Assembly (NCBI GenBank): GCA_977006965.1
Contig: OZ345361.1
Coordinates: forward strand, 744,001 to 808,000
Source: Phymatolithon calcareum
Lineage: Eukaryota > Rhodophyta > Florideophyceae > Hapalidiales
Length of the DNA stretch: 64,000 nt
Direction: 5' to 3'
Positions 19,501 to 30,110 of the stretch are shown here, piece by piece; positions within the stretch are counted from its first letter, which is position 1, and the number at the start of each line of letters is the position of its first letter. Below the pieces are notes generated by a model. That model made no database searches, had not been told where the DNA came from, and worked only from the letters and a program-made list of their open reading frames with translations. A program made the translations under genes and the position numbers.

Positions 19501-22500
19501 ATCTGTCGGCATTGGTGGAGATTGCAGCTTCACATGCCAATGTTCGACAGAAAAACAAGGTAATGGTCAACTTTTTACAAGCCATTCTACGACCAGAAAT
19601 TTCGCTAATTCTCGGTGAGGAGAATTCGCAAACGTCGAGATTCAAGGCAAGGCTTCATCAATTAAGTCAGTTGTTCGCTCCAGCCTACGCCGATATCGCT
19701 CTCAAGGCTCGTCTGATGCTTGCAGACTTTCGACGTCCAAGATTTCATCAGCGGAAAAGAGACATCGGGCAATTGCTGGAATCCATCAGTTCCGCGTCCC
19801 CGGAGCTGCGAGGTTCTGCTATGCAAAACATAGTCGCAATCAGTGAGTCCATGTTGGATGTCCTCGTAACGTTTGTGTTGCCTTCTGAATCATGCTCTGT
19901 TCCGGCCGCGATTAGAAAAGCCGCTGCCGAGGCACAGGTTCTCCGTTCATACCGCGCGTACAGCGTTCAAAACCTGCAAGTTGACGTGGAAGATGACAAT
20001 TTGGCTCCATTGTTGGCAACGTGGAAGTTTAAGTTCTGCAAACGCGAAGGGGATTCTCTGCCAACATCTCCAGTTACATCTCCTGCAGGATGGGGTACTA
20101 CGAAACAGCTCAGTCGTGGAATTGCATCTTTTGATTCAGCTGATAACCTTTCACATGGCCAGGGTGCCTTAGAGGTCATTGAAAATGAACCGTACAGGAA
20201 AGGCCTCATGGTTGCGTTTGCGAATTGGACGGAAATGGAAGACTGTTTCGACTCTATTTTAGAGGGCTATGCCTCAAGCACTGACATTGCTTCTGGGCGT
20301 GATGTCAACGTAATGTCTGTGTTGCTTCGATGGGATGCTGACCTAACCACCAAGGGTATATTTAATTCCGATCCGGCTGTTCATTCTGTGGGGAATATCT
20401 CCTCAGAAGCACCCTCAGGGCTGCATTTTCCTCGCGACCCACTTGCATCAGAGGCACTCGTGAGCGATGCACTCTCCAACTTTTGCCGGGCAAAACAGGG
20501 GCGTGTTGATATGGTTCGACGAGCGTGCATACGGTCTATTACTTTTATTGTGGTGCCTCCAGCGGGAGAGTCCACCACTTACCCAGGATTTTTCACCTTC
20601 AAGCCACGCAACGAGTGTAAAGAAGACCCAATTTTCCGACACATTGACCCTCCAATGGCCTTCCAGCTGGAGCTTGCGAGACTTTCTAACTTCAAAATCA
20701 CCAGATTCGGATACCCTGCAAGAACGCTGCATGTGTTCTTTGCACAGGACAAGGCAGTTCGCAAGCGGCGACACGGTACTCCGCCCATGCAGAAAAAGGA
20801 TGCAACTGCAGCCGAAAATGAAAAGTCTGCCCCCGCGACATCTGCTTCTACTCCAGTTTCTAACGGCGTGCATGCGTTCGACACACAGCAGCGTTCAACG
20901 AATCCAGATGATGGTGTGGGACCAATGGCGAACGTGTCAAGCAGCATGGACCCAGAAGCACTTTTCAACCAGAAGGTGGCTAGCGTGAAGAAGGCCGCAT
21001 CTCTTGATGCGAATGGTCAAGCTAAGGGCTATGCAGCCGGTATGAAACCGGACCGGGACGTGGATGCTAGGTTCTTTGTGCGTGCAGTTATCCGACAAGC
21101 CGACGTGTTCACCTCCGGCCGCGGGGATGGAGTGGTGTCTATTCCAGAAGCCGAAAGAACGTTTGTGGAAGCATTGGACGCCGTCGAAATGGCCAGTTGT
21201 GACAGGAGATTTAGGCGAACTGATTTCAACCAAATCTTTCTAAATCTGATTCCGCCCGTCCAGATTGATATCGAGGATGTGGAAACTATATGCCGGCGAA
21301 TGTTTCAGAGATATGCAGCCCGACTTTGGAATTTGCGAGTATTTGTTGTCGAAATCAAGGTATCTGCGATAATCAGTGATGATGCTCACTCAAGTACGAT
21401 GGTTCCGTTGCGTTTTCAGCTATACAACCCGACCGGACATATGCTGAAGGTTGAGAGCTATGTCGAGACTATCGATCCTAATACTGGACTTGAAAGGATC
21501 ATGTCATTCTCACCAGACAATCAAGGATCGCTTCATGGTCGCCCAGTGACTATGCCATATCCTGTAATGGATCGGATACAGCGGAAGCGAGTTCTTGCAC
21601 AAGCAATTGAGACAACTTATGTCTACGATTTTCTACAAATTTTCATCAAACAACTGCAAGTTCGATGGCGACAGTACTCAGAAGACCGCCTACTCGGCGG
21701 CTTCAGAAGGCACAAAAAGCCGCTTGAATGCATCAAGTCTGTGGAACTGGTTTTGCGATTTGATTCTGTAACTGGGGACTCAAAACTCGAAGAAACGGAT
21801 CGTGTCTCTGGGTTTAATGACGTTGGGATTGTTGTGTGGCGATGCACGCTTTTCACTCCTGAGTATCCAAGCGGAAGAGAAGTAATAATTATTGCCAATG
21901 ACATTACGTTTCAGAGTGGTTCTTTCGGCCCGGAAGAGGATGCTTTGTTCCTAGCTGCTTCTCGTCTTGCTCGCAAGGAAGGCATTCCGCGAATTTATCT
22001 TGCTGCGAATTCAGGTGCTCGCATCGGCGTGGCAGATGAAGTCCGAGAAAAAATACTAGCTGTCTGGAACGACCCAGAAGTACCAACCAAAGGTGTCCAA
22101 GCGTTAGCTATTGACGAGAAGCATATATCGGAAATGCCAGGATCAGTGCTCACAGGCAAGCAGCTTGGGTCTGGATTGGTGGAAGTAACTGACATATTGG
22201 GAAGGCAGCACGGGCTTGGTGTTGAAAACCTGATGGGATCTGGCCTGATCGCCGGGGAAACTTCCAAAGCATACGATGAGACGTTTACTTTAACTTATGT
22301 AACCTCGCGAAGTGTGGGGATTGGAGCATATCTCGTGCGCCTTGGGCAAAGAGTTATTCAAAAAGAGTCAGCGGCGCCTGTAATATTGACAGGTTATTCG
22401 GCGTTGAACAAGGTTTTGGGTCATGATGTGTACATCAGCAATGAGCAGCTAGGAGGAACGAAGATCATGCATCCTAACGGCATCACGCATTCTGTAGTTT

Positions 22501-24008
22501 CGGATGATGTGGCTGGAGTTGGTGCTATCCTGGATTGGTTGAGCTTCGTCCCTAAGAGGAGAGGCGATCCCGTACCAACGGTAGAATCTCGGGACTCTGT
22601 CTTAAGACCGATTGAGTGTGGTCCGGAAGTGGGAGAGACGTACGATCCACGATCGAAACTGATTGTTGGGGAACTGGATGAGGAGACCGGAAACTTCCTT
22701 GGCGGTTTCTTCGACAAGGACTCTTGGAGGGAATATTTGCAAGGGTGGGCGAAGACGGTCATCACAGGCAGAGCGCGACTCGGTGGTGTCCCTGCTGGGG
22801 TTGTTGCTGTGGAAACTCGTACTGTGGAGAGGGTAACTCCGGCGGATCCGGCTTCACCTGAGACTTTTGAAAGTGTAGTTGCGCAAGCTGGACAAGTTTG
22901 GTATCCGGATTCTGCGGCGAAGACGGCCCAGGCAATCAAAGATTTTGATCGGGAGGACCTTCCTTTGTTCATTTTCGCGAACTGGAGGGGATTCTCTGGC
23001 GGAATGAGGGACATGTTTGACGAAGTGTTGAAATCTGGTTCCAATATTGTTGATGCTCTGCGAAGCTATGGGCAACCTGTGTTCGTGTATATTCCTCGTG
23101 GTGCAGAGCTTCGCGGAGGCGCATGGGTTGTACTCGATACTCTCATCAATCCTATTTCTATTGAAATGTATGCAGATCCCACATCACGCGGCGGTGTGCT
23201 GGAGCCGGAAGGTACTGTAGACGTCAAGTATCGGCGTCGGGAAATCTTGAAGACAATGCACAGACTTGACGACCGTCTAAGAAGGCTAGACCTCGAACTG
23301 TCGACCGAAGGGGCATCTGGAGTTCTTCTCAGCGACGAACGAAAACGGGCGATTCATGACGAAATCTATAGTCGAGAGGCGGAGATTTTGCCCGTGTATC
23401 GAAATCTTGCCGTAGCTTTCTGCGATCTGCACGATACCCCGGGACGGCTTTTGGCAAAAGGTGCAATTCGAAAGATTGTGCCGTGGAGAGAAGCCAGAAA
23501 ATTCTTCTACTGGCGACTGCAAAGACGTTTGTCTGAAAATCGTGTCCGAAAAATGTGCCTGGAGGCCGATCCATCCCTTTCCGACCAAAAAATCACTTCG
23601 CTCTTGAGGAAATGGGCAAGAGACTATCAACTCGAAGGTTCTACTGGAGCAGGAACGTCGCAGCCAAGCCCGGAAGCTGAGTCAACATCAAACGATTTTG
23701 ATAACGATCGATGGGTGTTCCAATGGCTCGAGGAGCAGGAAGATGCGATTGCGAAACGAGTGGCGAAAATCCGCGTTGCCAGAATAGGCTCAGACGTGAA
23801 ACGCCTTGCCGAAGAATCTCGTGATGGGTTCTTGGACGGGATCGAGGGCGCTCTGAGGGCATGTGAATCACCTGCCGCGCGAGCAGCGTTAGTGTCTGCA
23901 ATTCAGGATAAGTTGTCGAGACCCAACTCGTCAGGAACGATATCATCGACTACTCGTAGCATCCTTAGCCGGTTTAGGGTGGGCTGGGACACGGGTTCTC
24001 TTACTTAA
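16584..24008 (+). CDS. ACC: Acetyl-CoA carboxylase, homomeric multidomain
   Basis: One exon encodes 2,474 residues, slightly longer than usual (about 2,230-2,350 in yeast, plants and animals). It carboxylates acetyl-CoA to malonyl-CoA, the committed step of fatty-acid synthesis and the donor for elongation. Biotin carboxylase fills about residues 1-530, with KVLIANNGIAAVK near 25 and the ATP-grasp glycine loop EGGGGKGIR at 213. The biotinyl domain carries EVMKM with the modified Lys at 724. A long central region follows, then carboxyltransferase from about 1,750 (NSGARIG near 1,808; NWRGFSGGMRDM near 2,133). No plastid transit peptide is visible, so a cytosolic enzyme is likely. A low-complexity linker near 1,400-1,480 (Ala/Ser/Thr/Lys-rich) explains some of the extra length. 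Confidence 0.98.
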   Translation: MTASAEDDVFSKYVRSLRGVRVIRKVLIANNGIAAVKAIRSIRRWSYETFGDERIVQFVAMATPEDVRANAEYIRMADVWVDVPGGSNNHNFANVHLIADIADRYRCEAVWAGWGHASENPALPRKLNQIGVVFLGPDPRSMHALGDKIASTIIAQSAGVPTVSWSGKGIICNYARDKSVPEELYRKACVTSAEHAQRVAEECGYPLVVKASEGGGGKGIRVVLDSTTISAAYRQVAGEVPGSPIFLMRLVRNARHLEVQLVADENGDAVALYGRDCSVQRRHQKIIEEGPVVAAPPEVWKKLEKAAVALAKEVGYRGAGTVEYLYTGDSNGGEFYFLELNPRLQVEHPVTEWITGVDLPSLQLHIGMGIPLRNVSSIRKFFNISEPMPTVVTEPLPALPFTPLCESNLVVKECSTESQVNDSWHGAPRPPHGHVIACRITAENPDEGFQPTSGDIQELTFRNTPNVWGYFSVGASGGVHEFADSQFGHLFAWGETRESSRRSLVLALKELSIRGDIRTTVEYIVKLLEMKAFRENTITTAWLDSLIADHVTAEKPPTELAVVVAAVCRAHDDFTASAESFTKCLERGQLPSLDATLVEFPVELIYDDVKYSLRITRTDVSAFRVKLASGNQNSDAPSSVLVELRTLADGAKLILVDGRSHVCYARMEPNGLRLSIDGKTCLFPNEYDPTTLRSTINGKLVRFLVQSGDHVEVGQPYAEMEVMKMYLTLIAPEAGIITVEKPEGTAVDVGTFIANLALDDPSKVRCAENFEGELPSFGPPHTIGTKPHQRFAESKKNLALLLRGFDADMGALDVFFDLLDDPYVAAGELREALAALLGRIPPATVTVVEDAIAQMLESSKEIADSINAQEEETKRLSPSASSAGFDEDLSRGVRTRQLQAVSTAAATILRATQKIPVSAELSAVAARYSSGSVVAPTIAALLDEYLIIERPFAKRANGAGDALYELRESHREDLSALVEIAASHANVRQKNKVMVNFLQAILRPEISLILGEENSQTSRFKARLHQLSQLFAPAYADIALKARLMLADFRRPRFHQRKRDIGQLLESISSASPELRGSAMQNIVAISESMLDVLVTFVLPSESCSVPAAIRKAAAEAQVLRSYRAYSVQNLQVDVEDDNLAPLLATWKFKFCKREGDSLPTSPVTSPAGWGTTKQLSRGIASFDSADNLSHGQGALEVIENEPYRKGLMVAFANWTEMEDCFDSILEGYASSTDIASGRDVNVMSVLLRWDADLTTKGIFNSDPAVHSVGNISSEAPSGLHFPRDPLASEALVSDALSNFCRAKQGRVDMVRRACIRSITFIVVPPAGESTTYPGFFTFKPRNECKEDPIFRHIDPPMAFQLELARLSNFKITRFGYPARTLHVFFAQDKAVRKRRHGTPPMQKKDATAAENEKSAPATSASTPVSNGVHAFDTQQRSTNPDDGVGPMANVSSSMDPEALFNQKVASVKKAASLDANGQAKGYAAGMKPDRDVDARFFVRAVIRQADVFTSGRGDGVVSIPEAERTFVEALDAVEMASCDRRFRRTDFNQIFLNLIPPVQIDIEDVETICRRMFQRYAARLWNLRVFVVEIKVSAIISDDAHSSTMVPLRFQLYNPTGHMLKVESYVETIDPNTGLERIMSFSPDNQGSLHGRPVTMPYPVMDRIQRKRVLAQAIETTYVYDFLQIFIKQLQVRWRQYSEDRLLGGFRRHKKPLECIKSVELVLRFDSVTGDSKLEETDRVSGFNDVGIVVWRCTLFTPEYPSGREVIIIANDITFQSGSFGPEEDALFLAASRLARKEGIPRIYLAANSGARIGVADEVREKILAVWNDPEVPTKGVQALAIDEKHISEMPGSVLTGKQLGSGLVEVTDILGRQHGLGVENLMGSGLIAGETSKAYDETFTLTYVTSRSVGIGAYLVRLGQRVIQKESAAPVILTGYSALNKVLGHDVYISNEQLGGTKIMHPNGITHSVVSDDVAGVGAILDWLSFVPKRRGDPVPTVESRDSVLRPIECGPEVGETYDPRSKLIVGELDEETGNFLGGFFDKDSWREYLQGWAKTVITGRARLGGVPAGVVAVETRTVERVTPADPASPETFESVVAQAGQVWYPDSAAKTAQAIKDFDREDLPLFIFANWRGFSGGMRDMFDEVLKSGSNIVDALRSYGQPVFVYIPRGAELRGGAWVVLDTLINPISIEMYADPTSRGGVLEPEGTVDVKYRRREILKTMHRLDDRLRRLDLELSTEGASGVLLSDERKRAIHDEIYSREAEILPVYRNLAVAFCDLHDTPGRLLAKGAIRKIVPWREARKFFYWRLQRRLSENRVRKMCLEADPSLSDQKITSLLRKWARDYQLEGSTGAGTSQPSPEAESTSNDFDNDRWVFQWLEEQEDAIAKRVAKIRVARIGSDVKRLAEESRDGFLDGIEGALRACESPAARAALVSAIQDKLSRPNSSGTISSTTRSILSRFRVGWDTGSLT

Positions 24009-25429
24009 CGACTCATGGTGAAGTTTTTGATTGTAGAATTATAGTTCGTGGAACAATCTGCGGCGCGTCAGAAACTTGTTGGCGCCTATGAGCTTGGATT
24101 GGGCTCTGTTGTAGATAGATAAAATCAATTTTGACGGAAAGGTTGACGAGCTCATCGAAGTAGTCGATGTGTGACTCGAAGGCTCTTCCCGAGACTTGTG
24201 CACAGCGCATTTGCCAGTCTAGCCTCTGATGGGCCAAGCGTCATGTATATCTCGACAGAGCTTTGTCCGTATTGCAGCACCTCGTCAAGGATGCACCCAC
24301 CAGATGTGGAGGGCATTGGTGTCTGCACAGTGGATTTCTAGGCGACAATAACAAAAAAATGAAAGAATCCATGGTACCCTCACGTTTCAATTGACAAGGC
24401 GAACAGTGAGGCAGCTCCTCTGAATATGTGAGAGCAAGGCATGCAATCGCTGAAAGCGACCGCTTGACCACAAGTGGCACAATGTGCAGTAATTGCAACA
24501 TCGGCTATGCCTGGATATCCCGCTATTGGCCGGGTACTTCTGCTTTCATTGCTTTCGGCTCTGTGATCACATTGGCGATGGGAAAATAGTTGAATGCAGC
24601 GATGGCCGCGTGGTAGAATGTGACCGGGGGGATCTTCGAGACAAAAGTCGAGATTCCTAATGTCCAACTTCTTTAGTTCAGACACATGGTCAGTGCATTT
24701 GAACGTATATCATGGTGGCTTATACTGAAGAACGGTCGTAGTTGGGTTGAATCTAAATCACTCTGAAACCAAAGATATTATCTGATGACATCAGGTAGAA
24801 AAGGAAGATTGAGGTGCATGCTGACTGAAGAACAGTTAAACTTTTGTGCCAGCAGAGGAATGCCATGCAATGCAAGAATACCACCTACGAACTTTGCCCT
24901 CGATTACAAAGTCCGTGAAAGTCAGGTGTACATTAGAACGCAACTCTAAATAGGGATTAGTGATATAGTGTTGCATTATCAGGGAAGTCGCATGCCAAAT
25001 ATGCAATAAAGCTCCCCTAAATCCAACGCTCGCCAATAGGGAGCATGGTCCGAGGAGAGAGGTTGTGCATAGAAAGTCGTGGTCTACATCTGCAATTGCT
25101 ACCGATGAACAGTTGTTGCTTATGGCCACGTCCGGGACGAATACTGATAGACAAAGGAAGAAAGATAGAAATTGAAGTTAACGAACTTGTAAAGTTCAGT
25201 AAATAAACATATTTATTCAGAACATATGTTCAACTGTTGACAATATGCTCGCCAAGAACGGTACAAATATCAGCAGGAACGAATCGTGTGAAAAATGGCC
25301 AATGTAGCGCACGAGTAGAAAGAGTCACTCAAGATCGATAAAAAGTAGCACAGATAAAGGTACAAACCCACGGCCAACTTCCGCCGGAAATAAGAATCAA
25401 TGTAAGCAAGTGGACAGCAAGCGCTACCC
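24009..25429. other. Convergent intergenic region, ACC and PH-protein 3' ends
   Basis: The two genes meet tail to tail here. Both 3' UTRs should lie in it. No domain is recognisable in the short minus-strand frames, and no repeat or RNA gene is seen. Confidence 0.5.
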
Positions 25430-27283
25430 TCATGACGCATAGCTTGTCAAATTGTCCAGCCAATATCCTCGTTGTTCATCATCCAGACATGCAAAGACAT
25501 ATTTCCTCTGTGCCGTTTTGAGTTCGAAAAGCGACGGCGGTCCATTCTTTCGAAACCCATCCAGTTCCCGCACTGTCGAATCGGCCAACACAATCATCTT
25601 ACTATTCTTCAGCGCAATAGTTCCCTGTCGACTGGCCTTCGAGTCATGTCTGAATAGAAACAACACAGCTCCGAAATACGCATGATCCACAATGCTTGCA
25701 TACCGTGTATTCCACCTTCTGAAAAACCGACTCCTCAGTTCCAATTCTCCCTGCGCTCGAGAAATTCGCTCACGTGCCATGGCCCTTCCGTTTGCCTCAT
25801 GCTTCGACTGGAGTTCACGCACCTGCGCTGCAAGCTCATTCCCCGCCGTCACACTCGCGCATTGCAGTTCACGCAGCGCCTTTCCGCCGCCAGTGCCTAC
25901 CATAAGATCCTGCGGGACGTCGAAGACGTCTCCATCATCCTCTCCACACGATTGATTTGTAAGTTTCCTCGACAGCGCCGGCGGACCTGCATACGGTGCC
26001 ATCTCTGGAAAAATCGGCTTATCCTCACTAGCAGCATCCGAAAGTCCCGGCAGTGCGCCGATATTTTTCTCCGGTGTTTCAAATTCCGCAAAGGAACATT
26101 TGTCACCCTCCTCCTCCTCTTCTTCCAAATTGATCGATCCAAACGTGTCAAAAGTATCCGGATCACTGAAATCAAGCGATTCCCTCACCTCCGCCCCATC
26201 CGTCGACGGCGGGGCCTCGGAAATAGAGGTCGGTGCCCCGATAGGTCGCTCGGCGGACGAGAGACGATGCTCGTCGAATGGCAGGAAGGACGATGACGTG
26301 GGAAAATCCTTCGGAATGGCCATTGCACCACCGTTCAACAACGATTGTCGCGACGACATGCGCTTCGACTGCCGCGATGCAGCACGCGGCGTCAGACGCA
26401 TTGATTGTCGAGACTCACGACGTGATCCGGCATTCGCCACCGGCGGCGCGCGCACGGAACACCGGTTCGAACCACGAGATGACGCCGGCGACGCAACCAC
26501 GTCGCGACGCACCGAACATCGATGCGGAGGGGAGAGCGGCGTGGACGATGTCGGCGTACGAATGGGCGCCGACGACGGTTTCGAAGGCACAGGACTGACA
26601 ATGCCACCACGCGGCGGACTGAGACGGCGTGGACTACGCGTCTCAATCGGAGTTGGCAAATGTTTCTCCGGCGGTGAGCGCGGTGAATTCTTGTCCGGAA
26701 TCGGCAACCCGACCAGCGGCACCGGTTTGGCGGACAGAATTTGCGGCTTAACACTGCGACGCCCGAGCTGCGTCTTGATCGGCGACTCCATGAAAGCACT
26801 ATCGTCCTTGTTCGAGTTCAGAGCGGCAATAGCGGTAGATGTGATTTTCGGCGACGTCGGTTTGACCGTGAAGCGTCCACCAGGTGCAAGATGAGACTTT
26901 CCCGGCGACATGACGTTGCTCTCCCGTAAAGGGGAGTCTGGCCAAGGACGTACAATAGAGCCGGGACGGATTTCGTCGGTGGCAAACGATTGAGTTTCGA
27001 ATCTACTGGCAAGTTCAGACACCCTTCTTGGGGCGGGGTCGAATCCGTTTTCGAAAATCGCGGCTCGGGATGCTATGTTGGCGTCGACGAAATGCTCGAC
27101 GCGCAACGAGGCGAAGCGTGTGGAGTCGGTGTTATTTGGGGAGACGCGTTTTAGAGGCGGTTCGGAGAAGTTGTTATCCCATGGACGCGAAACGCGCAGT
27201 GAGGAGGTGGGGGCGCGCATGATGGTTGTGCCACCGGTGTTTTCCTTGTCGTCGCCGAAGGGACCTTTTCGGATGCGCCCCAT
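25430..27283 (-). CDS. PH-domain protein with long disordered N-terminal region
   Basis: The product is 617 residues from ATG 27283 (MGRIRKGPFGDD); a longer reading would need TTG at 27313. Residues 1 to ~490 are Ser/Pro/Arg-rich and low in structure, with repeated SRQS/RRSV-like basic patches typical of phosphorylated disordered regions, then an acidic stretch (LEEEEEEGDK). A helix-forming segment (~480-520) leads into a C-terminal pleckstrin homology domain of ~105 residues: RFFRRWNTRYASI, then FLFRHDSKAS, and the closing helix with its conserved Trp (YWLDNL). PH domains bind phosphoinositides or proteins, so a cortical or signalling adaptor role is plausible but unproven. Confidence 0.85.
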   Translation of the reverse strand: MGRIRKGPFGDDKENTGGTTIMRAPTSSLRVSRPWDNNFSEPPLKRVSPNNTDSTRFASLRVEHFVDANIASRAAIFENGFDPAPRRVSELASRFETQSFATDEIRPGSIVRPWPDSPLRESNVMSPGKSHLAPGGRFTVKPTSPKITSTAIAALNSNKDDSAFMESPIKTQLGRRSVKPQILSAKPVPLVGLPIPDKNSPRSPPEKHLPTPIETRSPRRLSPPRGGIVSPVPSKPSSAPIRTPTSSTPLSPPHRCSVRRDVVASPASSRGSNRCSVRAPPVANAGSRRESRQSMRLTPRAASRQSKRMSSRQSLLNGGAMAIPKDFPTSSSFLPFDEHRLSSAERPIGAPTSISEAPPSTDGAEVRESLDFSDPDTFDTFGSINLEEEEEEGDKCSFAEFETPEKNIGALPGLSDAASEDKPIFPEMAPYAGPPALSRKLTNQSCGEDDGDVFDVPQDLMVGTGGGKALRELQCASVTAGNELAAQVRELQSKHEANGRAMARERISRAQGELELRSRFFRRWNTRYASIVDHAYFGAVLFLFRHDSKASRQGTIALKNSKMIVLADSTVRELDGFRKNGPPSLFELKTAQRKYVFACLDDEQRGYWLDNLTSYAS

Positions 27284-28689
27284 TTCGTACGTACGGATGG
27301 ATTTGGGCGGCAAGGTTGGTGCGATCGCGGGTTGCGGGGTTCTTCTGCGAGGGATGACGATACATTGGAGCGGAGCGGAAGGCGCTTTTGGCTTTGGTGG
27401 TCATGCGGCTTTTGATGTGGCCGTTACGATGGGCGGATGTTCATTCCGTTCAAAGTGAATGTTGGAATGGCATTGGTGTTCGGATTTGTTTTTTCAGATT
27501 TTTTAGCGGTTTCAAGGATGAAACTATTCGTTCAGATCGAATTCAAGTATCATACGGATATACTGTAGTACGAAACGTGGATTGGACGAGTCGTTCGCAT
27601 GATTTTCATACCACCTCATCGTGCGTAACGGCTCCTGGAGAGAGGCTGGCCAATCAAGCTGCGCGGATTTCGAGGACAAGTCATCAAGAACAAGGTGGAA
27701 GGCACTTTCTCGATATCATATCAATCATATCATATCAAATGGGCTATTTAATATTTATTTTGCTGCATTGCTAGATTGAGCTCAATCTCAACGTACTGTA
27801 TCATATCATACGACTCATTCCAAATTTTGATCCTCGAGAGTTCATCCTCTTCATTTCCACACGCAAGAAGTGGCGTCAATTCTTTTGCGAAATACACTGT
27901 GGGGACCAGATGTCCTGCATGCAATCCGCTCTTGTGGAGAGTTTGCAAATCACATGATGTCGGGATTGTTTTCGTCGTGCGGCATTTCCTTCGCAAGTCA
28001 CATTCTCCACCTCTTGGCTCTCCACCAGCAATGCATGCTCGAATGTCCGCACTATATTTGCTTTGCCTCGCCGATTTCTTGATTTTCCTCAAATTTGTTT
28101 GCGCAATGAATCTTGAATACTCGCTCCCACTCGCTTATGATGCCATATACTGTACTTTTCTCGCCTTCCCATCTCACTGTCTTCAACACTCAGCGCACGC
28201 GTCCGCCCTTCCAAACATTCCAACCTCACCGACCTCAGTCGCCTCACTATCTCATCCACTGCTCTCTTGATCCTCAGCACGGCAAAACGGGACCCGCACG
28301 GCACCATCTTACCATGCAAAACACACACGTCTTGCTACCATTCGCTCCAAGTTCAAAAACCCTTAAGCTTTTTACGTCTCCTCTCGCAAGGGACAAAAAG
28401 GGTATCTGTAACGAACGCTCCGACTAGGTCGGGTGTTGCCGTTGTCAATATGCCGATTTATGTTCACCTATCTTCGTAGGGGATTCGATCGGTGACCACG
28501 GTCTTTTATAGACACTGACATTCTAAAATCATCTAGAACTACAAAATCATCTAATATGCGCTGTAACTCGACAAGGTTTATACCTACCTGACAAATCAGA
28601 TACGTTTTTGTTTGTTGCAGTCTCAATCTTATCTTGACTTTAGCGCACTTTGCTATTCTTCCCATCTAGAACTCTTGCCCCCTGTCACC
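27284..28689. other. Upstream region of the PH gene and AT-rich spacer
   Basis: It contains several tatcata repeats (27713-27740 and 27800-27812) and TACTGTA words at about 27562, 27793 and 28148. The minus-strand frame at 27748-28092 and overlapping plus-strand frames lack recognisable domains. Confidence 0.4.
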
Positions 28690-28773
28690 CGTAGTGCAAT
28701 TCATTCATTCATTTACGTCTTCTCCTTGTGGGGCTAGCAACACTTTGAGGGCCTAAGCTTCTTCCATTCTAAT

Positions 28774-29757
28774 CTATTTGCTGGGAGTTTGACTGCTGCT
28801 TGCACGTCGAGGTCCGGGAACGTCGCCAAAGATTGACTCTAGGGTTGGTCGGACACAGTGAAGTAGCACTTGACGAACAAAGCGACTTTCGTCCATCCTA
28901 AGGATGTGTCCGAGCCAAGTCCGTCGTATGTCTCTGCCGCACAATACCACATCGATAGCGGGGTTCCTAGACTCGTCGGCAATTGGTCTTCCCGATATTC
29001 TGGACAACATCTTGGCGCCTGTGGATCTGAGTTTTTTGCAATCATTTTCAGTTAGCTTCCATGATTTGCAACCGTAGAGGAGAGTTGATAGGACAGAGGA
29101 GCGCAGGATACGTAATCGGAGATCCTGGGATAGGATCTTGTCCGTAAGTATCCGTTTGAGTTCTTGGAAGCGATACCAGGCTATTGCAACACGGTGATTA
29201 ACGGGTATCATTGGGTCTCCGTCGGCGGGCTGCAGTACTCCCAGATACTTGAAGTTTCTGATGTTTTCCAAGTCTGCTGTTACCACGTGAACGTGCTCTA
29301 ATGCTGCTTGCGCAAAATTCCATTTTGCGGCCTTGACAAGTTTGTCTCCCAAGGACCCTGCGCGTGACGTGACCTTTGGACGTGGAAAGTCTAAAAGATC
29401 CCAGTCCTCTCGTGTTAGGCAGAGTGGTTCACGCGGTTCCCCGTCGAAATATTCAACTGATACATCCTTCTTTGTCCTGTCATTAACTCGTACCACGGTG
29501 CTCAAGTGCCACTCAAATCGGCCGAGATTATCCCATATTCGGATGGCGATCTTGGCACCTACAGGTAGGCATGGTTGCATAGGATTCTCGATGACAGGCG
29601 GGCCGGGTTTGCAAAGCAGGTGTCGATGTGTCGCCAGAGATTTTTCGTAGGGAAACTTCCTGTGGCAATCGGCGTACTTGTACTTAAAAGTCCATAGCTT
29701 CCACGTCTTCCTCCGATGTTTGCGAAACTCTCTTTGCTTTCTAAATGTGTTGCACAA
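28774..29757 (-). pseudogene. LINE ORF, C-terminal part with C2H2-like finger and Tudor-like segment
   Basis: This frame of 327 codons begins with a basic region and a C2H2-like finger (CHRKFPYEKSLATHRHLLC; the first Cys pair is imperfect). A ~60-residue segment (VGAKIAIRIWDN ... VSVEYFDGEP) resembles a Tudor/SH3-like barrel. The LINE thumb region follows: FKYLGVLQPADGD, STLLYGCKSW and TWLGHILRMDESRFVRQVL. Comparison with the 58-kb copy shows an extra base near 28811 that shifts the last ~20 codons, so the C-terminus here is altered. The finger and barrel lie between the RT palm and the FKYLG motif, an unusual place for extra domains. Confidence 0.8.
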
Positions 29758-30110
29758 AACTCTTGCGGGGGGCGATAACTAGGCCTCCTTCTGAGCTTGC
29801 GGCTGGACATAAAATAGAGAGCCTTTCTTGGGCTTCCTTTGCGTTATTGTCCAGGAGTGCGACATCGTCTGCGTATTCGAGTTTGTCGATTCGGAATGTG
29901 CGTGAGAGACTGACCCCAGTGGTTTTAGGATTGTGCCTACGAAAAATGCAGTCTAGGGTAACTATGAAGCAGAGAGGACTTATTATGTCGCCCTGCAGCA
30001 CACCTCGTTCTATGCGTACCCTTCTGGAGAGGGCATGCGCTCCGCTGCACAATCGGATGCGAACTGTGACGGTTGCCTATCTAAACGCTGTTCACAGCCC
30101 TTTTCACCCG
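29741..30110 (-). pseudogene. LINE reverse transcriptase palm fragment
   Basis: In a frame different from the downstream part, this piece has the RT motifs RGVLQGDIISPLCF and the catalytic YADDVALLD, then GLVIAPRKS. Upstream the same frame reads ATVTVRIRLCSGAHAL and meets TAG near 30094. The N-terminal endonuclease and fingers are absent. It overlaps the downstream frame at 29741-29757, showing a frameshift between the two parts. Confidence 0.85.

Larger units (their letters stand above)
28690..30110 (-). mobile_element. 5'-truncated LINE (non-LTR retrotransposon) with (AATG)n tail
   Basis: The minus strand carries the C-terminal half of a LINE reverse transcriptase, broken by frameshifts, and ends in a short AATG tail (about 28699-28713). 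The homology begins near 30110, just before the palm motif, so the 5' half is missing, as usual for target-primed reverse transcription. Two other 3' ends in the window (46308-46453 and 58063-58236) belong to the same or a close family. Confidence 0.9.

Noticed and set aside
27284-27313. TTG start for the PH-domain protein
   Set aside because: ATG at 27283 is ten codons downstream and sufficient.
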